NCBI GenBank assembly: GCA_035459965.1 | Contig: DATHXC010000002.1 | Span: 1 to 64,000, forward strand | Direction: 5' to 3' | Length of the DNA stretch: 64,000 nucleotides | Source of the DNA: DATHXC01 sp035459965 | GTDB taxonomy: Bacteria > Pseudomonadota > Gammaproteobacteria > Burkholderiales > Methylophilaceae | Part shown: in pieces, positions 36,387 through 44,129 of the stretch | Position numbering within the stretch: position 1 is the first letter of the stretch | Layout of the letters: each line of letters begins with the position of its first letter | Position numbers and translations under genes: made by a program | The notes under the pieces: generated by a model | Seen by the model: the letters and a program-made list of their open reading frames with translations, nothing else | What the model was told of the DNA's origin: nothing | The model's database searches: none

Positions 36387-36863
36387 TTACGCATAAATGA
36401 ACTTGAGTCCAAAGGTAAAAAAATGGGTAAAAATCTCTATTGTTATAGGTGGGTTACTTTTATTTAGAGTGCCTCACTGGATTACTGAAGAACTATTAGA
36501 AAATCGGCAAGCTGAATTTGGTAATCAATATGCTCAGCAATTACAAATACTTCATAAAGAATTAAGCACCGAGGTTGTTGATCTCTCAGGCAATCATTCT
36601 TATGCAATATTTGATGTATCTGTTAAGTCAAATCCAAATGTTAAGACCCAAGAGTATTTGGCAAACATGGGAAACGACATGGTTAATTTATACTGCAGAT
36701 TAATATCAAAAACAAAATATGATTTAAAAATTGATTTTTTTGATGTTAATTTACGTGCTGAATCAATAGATGGCTCAGAAATGATTCTTTCAAGAAATCT
36801 ATCTAATAATCTATGTATAACCCATCATTTAAGCTAGACGCTTAAAACCCCCTAATTCAAACG
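36387..36863 (+). mobile_element. Solitary integron gene cassette inserted at the fliR stop codon
   Basis: The 477-bp element begins after the G of GTTACGC (36386-36392) and ends at the G of the attC right core GTTAGTT (36863-36869). It contains one AT-rich gene starting five bases after the left core, as cassette genes do, and ends in an attC-like site. Its inverse core GTATAAC matches the complement of the left core at five of seven bases. The fliR stop codon (minus strand, 36866-36864) forms the right junction. No integrase is nearby. Confidence 0.75.
36397..36837 (+). CDS. Hypothetical membrane-anchored protein carried by an integron cassette
   Basis: 146 residues that I do not recognise. 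One N-terminal membrane helix (WVKISIVIGGLLLFRVPHW) is followed by a hydrophilic domain with alternating beta-like segments (NHSYAIFDVSVKSNP, TKYDLKIDFFDVNLRAES). The gene is far more AT-rich than its neighbours, which points to transfer. Its last codons and TAG lie inside the attC site, typical of cassette genes. There is no ribosome site before the ATG, as often in cassettes, so its expression level is unclear. Confidence 0.6.
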   Translation: MNLSPKVKKWVKISIVIGGLLLFRVPHWITEELLENRQAEFGNQYAQQLQILHKELSTEVVDLSGNHSYAIFDVSVKSNPNVKTQEYLANMGNDMVNLYCRLISKTKYDLKIDFFDVNLRAESIDGSEMILSRNLSNNLCITHHLS

Positions 36864-36869
36864 TTAGTT
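36815..36869 (+). repeat. attC recombination site of the solitary cassette
   Basis: Inverse core GTATAAC (36815-36821), then CCATCATTTAAGCTAGACGC, a short centre, CCCCCTAATTCAAAC and right core GTTAGTT (36863-36869). It aligns base for base over most of its length with the attC at 59399-59456 read on the minus strand (CCATCATTCAAGCGGGACGC and CCCCTTAATTCAAAC). The two cores are more degenerate than in the array. Confidence 0.75.
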
Positions 36870-37673
36870 TCCTGCAGGACTAGGTGTTTGTACTGACGTA
36901 GCAGGCACCGCCACCTGCCTCATATTGCTTGCACCCTGTTCAATAAAATTCTCAATCGGTTTCAACATACCCGGCAATGCCAATGCTAAAACCACAAACC
37001 CCATACTGAGCGTGACGGGGAAGCCGATACCGAACAGGTTAAGCTGTGGTGCTGTTCTGGTGAGTATGCCTAACGCCATGTTGGTGACTAGCAACGCTGC
37101 GACTGCGGGCAAGGCGAGTAGCAGGCCGACACTGAATATGGTCTGGCCCCACATGACTACTTTCATCGGGTTGATACTGCCCCCATCCACAGCAATGGGC
37201 ATGCTGACAAAGCTGTTGGCCAGGGCAGTGATGATCATCAAGTGACCATCCAGACTCAAAAATATAAGCATGGTGAGCAAGACCAGAAACTGGTTGAGGG
37301 CAGTGGTCTGCCCTTGCGATTGCGGGTCAAAGAACGAGGCAAAACCCAGGCCCATGGTCATGCCGATCAGTTGACCGGCCAGATCAACTGCCGCGAATAC
37401 CAGGCGCATGCTGAAACCGATGGCGACCCCGATCACGATCTGCTGTATGAGGATAAGCAAACCCTGAAACGAGAATATCTCGAACTGCGGCAACGGCGGC
37501 AGCGTGGGCATGATAATGAGGGTGAGCATAATGCCCAGGCCGAGCTTGACCCGGTTGGGAATAGAGGCGTGGCTGAAAATAGGGGCAGCGGCAAACACAC
37601 CCAGCACGCGGGTTAGTGGCCATAACAGGCCAACTATCCAGGTCTGGAGGAGATCACTGCTGATTGAAACCAT
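36864..37673 (-). CDS. fliR: Flagellar export gate protein FliR
   Basis: A 269-residue inner-membrane export gate component with about six helices. Family segments are PLTRVLGVFAAAPIFSH, GFASFFDPQSQGQTTALNQFLVLL and MALGILTRTAPQLNLFGIGFPV. The stop codon coincides with the right junction of the cassette at 36387-36863, so the last codons and the terminator region may have been altered by that insertion. It is the final gene of the fliLMNOPQR unit. Confidence 0.95.
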   Translation of the reverse strand: MVSISSDLLQTWIVGLLWPLTRVLGVFAAAPIFSHASIPNRVKLGLGIMLTLIIMPTLPPLPQFEIFSFQGLLILIQQIVIGVAIGFSMRLVFAAVDLAGQLIGMTMGLGFASFFDPQSQGQTTALNQFLVLLTMLIFLSLDGHLMIITALANSFVSMPIAVDGGSINPMKVVMWGQTIFSVGLLLALPAVAALLVTNMALGILTRTAPQLNLFGIGFPVTLSMGFVVLALALPGMLKPIENFIEQGASNMRQVAVPATSVQTPSPAGN

Positions 37674-37719
37674 AATCGGATTTACTGCGGAGTGTTTAAA
37701 ATTACTACGCTAATTGTGC

Positions 37720-37989
37720 TTAATTGGCCATGCCCGGCAAGCTGGTGAACACTACCCGCATGTAATCCACCATGGTGGTGAGCATCCACGGGCCAGCGAC
37801 TATCAATACCGCGAATACGCCGACCAGCTTGGGGATGAACGATAATGTGGCTTCGTTAATCTGCGTGGCCGCCTGGAAGATACTGACCAGCAGGCCGATC
37901 CCCAGCACCACTACCAGCATGGGTGCTGCTACCAGCAGGGTAATTTCCATGGCGTCTCTGCCAAGCGTCATCACACTTTCGGGGGTCAT
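37720..37989 (-). CDS. fliQ: Flagellar export gate protein FliQ
   Basis: A standard 89-residue FliQ with two membrane helices (LLVAAPMLVVVLGIGLLVSIFQAATQI and LVGVFAVLIVAGPWMLTTMVDYM) and the conserved QAATQINEATLSFIPK. With FliP and FliR it builds the core of the export channel. Confidence 0.96.
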   Translation of the reverse strand: MTPESVMTLGRDAMEITLLVAAPMLVVVLGIGLLVSIFQAATQINEATLSFIPKLVGVFAVLIVAGPWMLTTMVDYMRVVFTSLPGMAN

Positions 37990-38058
37990 TTTGCTTTCCT
38001 CAACTATTCATTACTAATAAAACTGCACACTTAAAGCTAATAGAAACTTTGAGCTTCG

Positions 38059-38841
38059 CTAATAAAAGCTTTGAACCAGCGAACCCATCAGCAGCTGCCA
38101 GCCATCCACCAGCACAAACAGCATTAACTTAAACGGCAGCGCCACAATCGCCGGAGATACCATCATCATCCCCATCGCCATCAGCACACTGGCGACCACC
38201 ATATCGATGATGAGAAACGGGATGAATATGGCAAAACCTATCTGGAATGCGGTCTTGAGCTCACTGGTCATAAAGGCTGGCACCAGTACACGCAGGGGCA
38301 CATCCTCTGGTGTATCAATTTTTTCAACCTGCGCCATTTTCATGAACAAGGCCAGATCACCTTGGCGCGTCTGTTTGAGCATAAAAGCCTTGAGCGGTGC
38401 AGCGCCTTTTTCCAGCGCTACCTGCATGGTGATCTTGTTTTCGGAAAGCGGCTGGTAAGCATCGGCATAAATCTTGTCGATGACCGGGCTCATCACGAAA
38501 AAGGTAAGGAATAAGGCAAGGCCAACCATCACCTGATTAGGCGGCGCAGACTGCGTACCCAAAGCCTGGCGTAGTAGCGACAGCACGATGATGATGCGCG
38601 TAAAGCCGGTCATCATGAGCATGGCGGCTGGCAAAAATGTCAGTGACGTCATCAGGATGAGCGTCTGCAAACTCAGCGTGTAGTTCTGACCACCACCAGC
38701 TGTGGGCACTGAGTTCACCAGTGGGATTCCGGTTTCGGCCAATGCTGTACCAGGCAATACCAGAGCGGCTGCCAGGGCAATGCCTGTAAGCACAATATTT
38801 AAAGGCGGGGCATTTAAAGCCTGTGAATTATTTCTGGACAT
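38059..38841 (-). CDS. fliP: Flagellar export gate protein FliP
   Basis: A 260-residue protein from the ATG at 38841 (a GTG at 38853 would add four residues). A cleavable-type N-terminal hydrophobic segment ends near TALA. Helices and the family signature follow: SLTFLPAMLLMMTGFTRIIIVLSLLRQALGTQSAPPNQV and IPFLIIDMVVASVLMAMGMMM, then LPFKLMLFVLVDGWQLL. It is a core subunit of the export channel. Confidence 0.96.
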   Translation of the reverse strand: MSRNNSQALNAPPLNIVLTGIALAAALVLPGTALAETGIPLVNSVPTAGGGQNYTLSLQTLILMTSLTFLPAAMLMMTGFTRIIIVLSLLRQALGTQSAPPNQVMVGLALFLTFFVMSPVIDKIYADAYQPLSENKITMQVALEKGAAPLKAFMLKQTRQGDLALFMKMAQVEKIDTPEDVPLRVLVPAFMTSELKTAFQIGFAIFIPFLIIDMVVASVLMAMGMMMVSPAIVALPFKLMLFVLVDGWQLLMGSLVQSFY

Positions 38842-38862
38842 CAATGTTCTCACTGGGGATTC

Positions 38863-39348
38863 TCAGTTAGGCTTGTCTGTTAATTTAGCTGCCGACTTTT
38901 TCAACCATTGTGCAAATGGCTGGGTAAAGGTATTCATGTTGGGGCTCAGCGGGTTATTACTATCAATAATATTTTCTGCCAGTTGCACGCCGCCGACTTC
39001 GAGATTGGCAATGCCGTTGACCTGGCCCGGAGCTACGCCAACTACTATCCAGCGATCTGCCACCTGCACTACCACTACCCGCTCCCGTGAGCCAACACTG
39101 ACGCCACCGATAACGCGGACCACCGATTGCTGGCCAGTTGTTCCAGGCATCATGCGTTTGAGTACCCAGGTAATAAGTGCCATCACTGCCAATACCACGG
39201 CAAGACCCAGCACCATTTTCAATACACTGCCCGTTGGCGATACCGCAACGGTATCTGCCGCCCACACAATAGAGGGAGCGCTAAGCAGGCTTGTTGCCAG
39301 AACATTGAGATGTATTTTCATCGAGGCGCTTGTGCTTGTAATTAACAT
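38863..39348 (-). CDS. fliO: Flagellar biosynthesis protein FliO
   Basis: A 161-residue bitopic protein that stabilises FliP during assembly. A signal-like N-terminus ending near VWA leads to the membrane helix VLKMVLGLAVVLAVMALITWVLKRM. A cytoplasmic FliO domain follows with VSVGSRERVVVVQVADRWIVVGVAPGQVN. A second in-frame ATG nine codons in is an equally good start. It lies eight bases after fliN. Confidence 0.9.
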   Translation of the reverse strand: MLITSTSASMKIHLNVLATSLLSAPSIVWAADTVAVSPTGSVLKMVLGLAVVLAVMALITWVLKRMMPGTTGQQSVVRVIGGVSVGSRERVVVVQVADRWIVVGVAPGQVNGIANLEVGGVQLAENIIDSNNPLSPNMNTFTQPFAQWLKKSAAKLTDKPN

Positions 39349-39356
39349 ACTTATAG

Positions 39357-39788
39357 TTAGCGGTTAAGTTTGCGGATACGCTCAGCTGGCGTGATGATGT
39401 CAGTGAGACGAATACCGAATTTGTCATTCACTACCACCACTTCACCCTGCGCGATCAGGCAACCGTTCACCAGCACATCCATCGGCTCACCCGCCATGCC
39501 GTCCAGCTCTACTACTGAGCCCTGCGCCAATTGCAGCAGGTTCTTGATGGCAATCTTGGTACGACCAAGCTCTACCGTCAGCTGGACTGGGATATCAAGG
39601 ATAAAATCAATATCGTTTTGCGTTTCATGCAGTTTGTTTTTGGGCGTGAACTCAGTAAATACCTGGGCCTGTTCTACATTGCTTGCCTGAAACACAGAGG
39701 ATTCTGCAGAGGTCTGCTCAGCCATGGCTGCACCCCAGTCGTCCTCCGCTATCGTTTCGACGCCATTGTCATCCGGATCATTCGCCAT
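39357..39788 (-). CDS. fliN: Flagellar motor switch protein FliN
   Basis: A 143-residue C-ring protein. An acidic, variable N-terminus of about 60 residues precedes the SpoA domain: FILDIPVQLTVELGRTKIAIKNLLQLAQGSVVELDG, then DVLVNGCLIAQGEVVVVNDKFGIRLTDI. It overlaps the fliM end by eleven bases. It takes part in export docking and rotational switching. Confidence 0.97.
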   Translation of the reverse strand: MANDPDDNGVETIAEDDWGAAMAEQTSAESSVFQASNVEQAQVFTEFTPKNKLHETQNDIDFILDIPVQLTVELGRTKIAIKNLLQLAQGSVVELDGMAGEPMDVLVNGCLIAQGEVVVVNDKFGIRLTDIITPAERIRKLNR

Positions 39789-40782
39789 ATGGTTCTCCTT
39801 TAATATATTCAGTTGAGTTGGATCTTAAAAGCTTCTCTACGCGCAATGCGTATTGGCCATTAAACAACCCGTACTTGCAGAGCATCACCGGGATGCCATC
39901 CACTTGTGCTTCTATCGCCTCATCGATACTGAGAGGGATTACATCCCCTACTTTCATGTTCAACACGTCGCCCAGCTGCATTTTGGTCTTGGCAAGATCA
40001 GCCACAATTTCGATCTCGGCGGCCTGCACCTGCTGGGTCATTAGCTTTACCCAGCGCTTGTCTGCGCCAAGCACTTCACCTTGCAAAGGTGAAGTCAGCA
40101 TGTCGCGGATAGGCTCAACCATGGAGTAAGGGAAACAGAAATGCATTTCGCCACTGACAGGGCCAAGCTCAATATTGAAGGTGGTGGCTACCACCACTTC
40201 ATTGGGCGTGGCGATATTGGCGAACTGGGTATTCATTTCGGAGCGCAGATATTCGAATTTGACCGGATATACCGGCTCCCAGGATTTTTCGTAGGTTTCA
40301 AACACGATAGCCAGGATGCGCTGAATAATGCGTTGCTCGGTTTGTGTAAAGTCGCGGCCTTCTACACGGGTATGGAAACGACCATCGCCACCGAACATAT
40401 TATCGATCACCAGGAATACCAGTGTCGGGTCCAGCACAATCAGGCCGGTGCCACGCAGCGGATTCATGTGGATCAGGTTAAGATTGGTGGGTACCACCAG
40501 ATTGCGGATAAAGTCACTATATTTGGTAATACGAACCGGGCCGACAGAAACCTCTACCCCGCGACGCAGGAAATTGAACAGCTCAATACGTACCAGGCGG
40601 GCAAAACGTTCGTTGATAATCTCGAGCGTAGGCATACGGCCACGCACGATGCGCTCTTGCGTCGCAAGGTTATAGTCACGGACACCCTCGCCATCACCGG
40701 CAGGCTTTTCGTCATCCTGATCGCCGCCTACGCCTTTGAGTAGCGCATCGACTTCGTCCTGTGAGAGAAAATTATCAGCCAT
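39778..40782 (-). CDS. fliM: Flagellar motor switch protein FliM
   Basis: A 334-residue C-ring protein. The N-terminal CheY-P-binding peptide FLSQDEVDALLKGV is intact. The middle CheC-like domain (RIELFNFLRRGVEVSV, GTGLIVLDPTLVFLVIDNMFGGDGRF) and the C-terminal SpoA domain (VVADLAKTKMQLGDVLNMKVGDVIPL) are present. It connects CheY signalling to FliG. Confidence 0.97.
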   Translation of the reverse strand: MADNFLSQDEVDALLKGVGGDQDDEKPAGDGEGVRDYNLATQERIVRGRMPTLEIINERFARLVRIELFNFLRRGVEVSVGPVRITKYSDFIRNLVVPTNLNLIHMNPLRGTGLIVLDPTLVFLVIDNMFGGDGRFHTRVEGRDFTQTEQRIIQRILAIVFETYEKSWEPVYPVKFEYLRSEMNTQFANIATPNEVVVATTFNIELGPVSGEMHFCFPYSMVEPIRDMLTSPLQGEVLGADKRWVKLMTQQVQAAEIEIVADLAKTKMQLGDVLNMKVGDVIPLSIDEAIEAQVDGIPVMLCKYGLFNGQYALRVEKLLRSNSTEYIKGEPYGE

Positions 40783-40834
40783 GATTGAGATGAGTTCCTG
40801 TTCTACCTAGGTCGTAATTATCTGGTTACTAAAC

Positions 40835-41332
40835 TTACTGAATGACAAATGAAGTGAAAAATACGCCTGACACTTCCAGTGGCTTGGCACCTGCCGCATA
40901 AGGTTTCTTCACTTCGGCAACAATCTCTTCGCTCAGCTTCTTCTTGCCTTCCATATTGGAAATCTCACTGGGCTTCTTGCTGGTGAGCAGCATCAGCAAA
41001 CGGTTACGCACTGCTGGCATCTGCACTTTTAACACTTCACCGACTTCTGCATCAGCTACTTGCAGGGATATATCCAGCTGTAAAAATTTCTCATCAGGGT
41101 CGGGCTGCAGGTTGACCGTAAATGTTTCCAGTGTCACAAACACAGGCGGTTTGGCTGGCTCTTCGTGCTTAACTTCTTTTTTAGGTGGAGACTTGTGGCC
41201 CAAGAAATACCAGGCGGCACCACCACCCACGGCAGCCAGAATCAGCACGGCAGCTATAATGATGATGAATTTCTTCTTGGAAGCTGGCGCTGGTGCTTCT
41301 GCGCTTTCTTCCGGTTTTGGATCTTGTGCCAT
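40835..41332 (-). CDS. fliL: Flagellar basal body-associated protein FliL
   Basis: A 165-residue single-span protein. A short lysine-rich cytoplasmic tail is followed by the helix FIIIIAAVLILAAVGGGAAWYFLG and a periplasmic domain (FVTLETFTVNLQPDPDEKFLQLDISLQVAD, VRNRLLMLLTSKKPSEI). It associates with stators around the motor. It is the first gene of the fliLMNOPQR unit. GGAG lies about 12 bases before the ATG. Confidence 0.95.
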   Translation of the reverse strand: MAQDPKPEESAEAPAPASKKKFIIIIAAVLILAAVGGGAAWYFLGHKSPPKKEVKHEEPAKPPVFVTLETFTVNLQPDPDEKFLQLDISLQVADAEVGEVLKVQMPAVRNRLLMLLTSKKPSEISNMEGKKKLSEEIVAEVKKPYAAGAKPLEVSGVFFTSFVIQ

Positions 41333-41528
41333 CCGCTTGAATCTCCATTTTTGCCGACAGTGTTACCAGTTGGCGCGTGTCGGTGTTTTTGATGGGTTCA
41401 TTATGGAGAAATGAGGACTAACAACAAGCATGGATAAGAAGGGGAAAAAGGCGTTAAATTATGATTTCCCATTACTCAACGACAAGCTACTGGCGCGAAT
41501 TTAGTAGCTGCCGGCAAGGATCACTCCA

Positions 41529-42182
41529 ATGAAGCAACTTTGTTTTCAGTCACGTGTGTGCATGTCTTTTTTTGTTTTTGTGATCTCACTGCTGGCATGC
41601 ACCAGCAGCCAAGCCTGTCGTTTCGTGCCCGATGAGCGGCCACTGTCTATCCGCATCCAAGAACAGCCACTGGTATTTATAGGCACTGTGGTGCAATCGG
41701 CTTACCGCGGCTCCAGCGACACTGCCAGATTTCGTATAGAGCATGTAATAAAGGGGCTGCCAGATGGGCAACAGACTTTTGAAGTAAAAATTGGAAAATC
41801 ATCATGCGACCTTGGCTTTGAAACCGGACAACGCTGGTTGTTTGCTGGCAGCAGCATGCCCAGCCCAAGCCAATTATTGAGTAGTGAGGGAAATGCGTCA
41901 CTGGTAAGCGTGAGTGATGCAAAGCTGGGCTTACCTCAGGGCTGGAAAGACTGTAAAACTCATCGGGATTGCGCCCGTATCAGCTATGGTTGCCAGCAAG
42001 TAGCTGCAGTCAACCAATTGCACTTGCAACAGTCGCAAAAGAAAGCATGGGCAATATTTGGTGACCCCAGCACGCTGGAGTGCGCGCTTACCGAACCTAG
42101 GCCTTATATTTTGCCCGGTGCATACTGTGAGCAAAATAGCTGCAGCATACTCAGCATACTCAGCATACAACCACACAGGTAG
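41529..42182 (+). CDS. Secreted cysteine-rich protein with NTR/TIMP-like fold (predicted)
   Basis: A 217-residue protein with a signal peptide (VCMSFFVFVISLLACTSS, cleavage near SQA) and a cysteine right after it. PLVFIGTVV, a strand RFRIEHVIKG and SSCDLGFETGQRWLFAG resemble the bacterial netrin-like/TIMP-type beta-barrel pattern. Further cysteines (six in the second half) suggest disulfides. The C-terminus ends in a short repeat SILSILSI coded by a 9-bp tandem repeat. AAGGA precedes the ATG. It is a single plus-strand gene wedged between fliL and fliK, which suggests a later insertion. Function unknown. Confidence 0.55.
   Translation: MKQLCFQSRVCMSFFVFVISLLACTSSQACRFVPDERPLSIRIQEQPLVFIGTVVQSAYRGSSDTARFRIEHVIKGLPDGQQTFEVKIGKSSCDLGFETGQRWLFAGSSMPSPSQLLSSEGNASLVSVSDAKLGLPQGWKDCKTHRDCARISYGCQQVAAVNQLHLQQSQKKAWAIFGDPSTLECALTEPRPYILPGAYCEQNSCSILSILSIQPHR
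42143..42168 (+). repeat. 9-bp tandem repeat CAGCATACT, nearly three copies
   Basis: CAGCATACT occurs twice in full and then as CAGCATAC, just before the stop codon of the secreted protein gene. Because the unit is a multiple of three, copy-number change would alter the C-terminus without a frameshift. Confidence 0.85.
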
Positions 42183-42186
42183 TCAA

Positions 42187-43548
42187 TCAGGCAAAAGTAT
42201 CGACTAAACCATTGCTCACACGCACCACTGGATTGGTGTTGCCGGTTTTTTCCGGTTGCGGTGCAGTGCCATTATTCGACTGTGTTGCAGCCATGCGATT
42301 CTGTTGTGCTTGTTCGAACTGCTGCTGTGCCTGCCCGCCGGAGCTGACATTGGCCTGACCCAGTTGTATGCCGGACTCATTCATTTTATCGCGCAGGTTA
42401 GCCATACCATCCTCCAGCGCCTTTCTTACTTCAGGGTTGTCTGAAATAAACGTGGTATCGGCCTTGTCATTATTGACACTGATCACCACCTGCAAAGGCC
42501 CCATATCTGGCGGGTTTAGGGTGAGGGAAGCAGTCTGTTCACCAGCACCTACCATCCACATCACCTTCTGACTTATAGCCTGATCCCAGCCTGTTTTTCC
42601 GGGATAGGCATTAATCAGATTTGAACTGCCGAGCTGTTGTGCAGCATTAACCTGTGTAGCACTTGCTTGCGCTACTGGCTGGTAGCTCGCAGTTGGGGTG
42701 ATAGCGTCCTTAGCAGCGCTTTCATTGATGGCATTAAGCATGAGCTTGGCAGTAGCTGAATCATCACTAATTGTTTGTTTGGCGGCATTCGGCAACATCA
42801 CATCAAGCCAGCGTGCATGGTCTGAGGCAGTTTTACCACCCGACGCCTCCACGACATCTTTGTCCACGCCGCCTTTTTCCATACCATTGGCACCCTTGCC
42901 TTGCGACAAGGCATTACTTAATACGGTATCCAGGCTCTGCTGCTTCTGGCTGGTGGACCCGCCACCAGAAGCTAATTGCGCATCAGTGGTCGATGCACTG
43001 CCTGCTGTGGTGACTAGCGGCGTTGCGTTAATGATGGGCGCTGATATCACAGGGATAGCGGCCATGGCACTCGCATCTACAGCCGTAATACCGGCATCTT
43101 CAGATTTGCTGTCTGCGTCTTCTTTTTTTACAGGCAATCCTTTTGCATCAAGTTCAGCCTGCACGCCGGGAACCAGACCAGCATTCGCGACATCCGCATC
43201 TGTTTTCTGGACATCAGCCTTTTTGGCTTTAGATGCATCCGCCTCGCCTGTAGCAGGCGCAGCCTTGGATTTTTCCTGAGTTGCCACATGTTCAGCAACT
43301 GTTTGTTTGCTTGGTGCCTGGCTAGCTGACGCCTGCTTGGCCAAGGCTTGATTTGAAGCCGTTTGCTTATCTACATTATCCTGGACCTGTTTAGCCAGTA
43401 CCTGGCGTGACAACAACATCTGGAACGAATTGTTTGGTTCGGTTGCCGATTTATCAGCATTGGTATCGTTTTTGTTGCTGGCATCGGATATGCCTTTAAC
43501 AGGTGCAGGTTGCGCCACTTGTAGTGATAGATTTTGCATGATGCTCAA
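42187..43548 (-). CDS. fliK: Flagellar hook-length control protein FliK
   Basis: A 453-residue protein. The N-terminal 250 residues are low-complexity, rich in alanine, lysine and glutamine (QTASNQALAKQASASQAPSKQT), as in molecular rulers. The C-terminal FliK domain has the signature ASLTLNPPDMGPLQVVISVNNDKA and VRKALEDGMANLRDKMNESGIQLGQANVSSG. It measures the hook and triggers the FlhB switch. Its stop lies four bases from the stop of the convergent secreted protein gene. Confidence 0.93.
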   Translation of the reverse strand: MSIMQNLSLQVAQPAPVKGISDASNKNDTNADKSATEPNNSFQMLLSRQVLAKQVQDNVDKQTASNQALAKQASASQAPSKQTVAEHVATQEKSKAAPATGEADASKAKKADVQKTDADVANAGLVPGVQAELDAKGLPVKKEDADSKSEDAGITAVDASAMAAIPVISAPIINATPLVTTAGSASTTDAQLASGGGSTSQKQQSLDTVLSNALSQGKGANGMEKGGVDKDVVEASGGKTASDHARWLDVMLPNAAKQTISDDSATAKLMLNAINESAAKDAITPTASYQPVAQASATQVNAAQQLGSSNLINAYPGKTGWDQAISQKVMWMVGAGEQTASLTLNPPDMGPLQVVISVNNDKADTTFISDNPEVRKALEDGMANLRDKMNESGIQLGQANVSSGGQAQQQFEQAQQNRMAATQSNNGTAPQPEKTGNTNPVVRVSNGLVDTFA

Positions 43549-43652
43549 CTCCAGCTTAACGATTGTCTACGATCATAAAATGATCGCCAAAAAATGAATG
43601 CTTTGAATAGCGGGCTTATTGATGCCTTATTCGCTTCTTTGTTGCGCGTGCT

Positions 43653-44102
43653 TTATTTGTTACCGGCTCTACTGATACGCATCGCAAATTCATCCATCAG
43701 TTTCTGGTCTTTCTTTTGTTCGGCCTGCAGTTCACGTTTATCCGAGCGTTGCGTCAGCACTTCATAAGACAGTTTCTTGCGTTGCGCTTCCTGCCATTGT
43801 TCGCGCTGTATCTGCACCTGGTGTTTAGCCATGGAAACCACTTCCAGCTGGCCTGCCATGGCTTGATCCAGTTTCTTCAAAAAATTTTGGAAATTCTGGT
43901 ACGCCTCGGCAGTTATGCCGCTCTCGAGCATTTTAGTGAGCTGGTCAATATAGCCCTGGCGATAGTCGCGCAGCAGGTCATGCTTGCTTTGCGCGTCTTC
44001 TGCCGCCTTCATGGCATGCGCCATCGCTTCGGCCGCCACATCCACTTCCTTGGCGGCGATCTCTTTTAACATTTTCAGTACATGGGTAGATTGCGTCGCC
44101 AT
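43653..44102 (-). CDS. fliJ: Flagellar export chaperone FliJ
   Basis: A 149-residue coiled-coil protein of the FliJ family, next to fliI as usual. Long heptad-like helices run throughout (EVDVAAEAMAHAMKAAEDAQSKHDLLRDYRQGY and VQIQREQWQEAQRKKLSYEVL). It acts as the central stalk of the export ATPase. Confidence 0.9.
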   Translation of the reverse strand: MATQSTHVLKMLKEIAAKEVDVAAEAMAHAMKAAEDAQSKHDLLRDYRQGYIDQLTKMLESGITAEAYQNFQNFLKKLDQAMAGQLEVVSMAKHQVQIQREQWQEAQRKKLSYEVLTQRSDKRELQAEQKKDQKLMDEFAMRISRAGNK

Positions 44103-44129
44103 ATTATTCTCTACGTCTCAGCCTAACTC

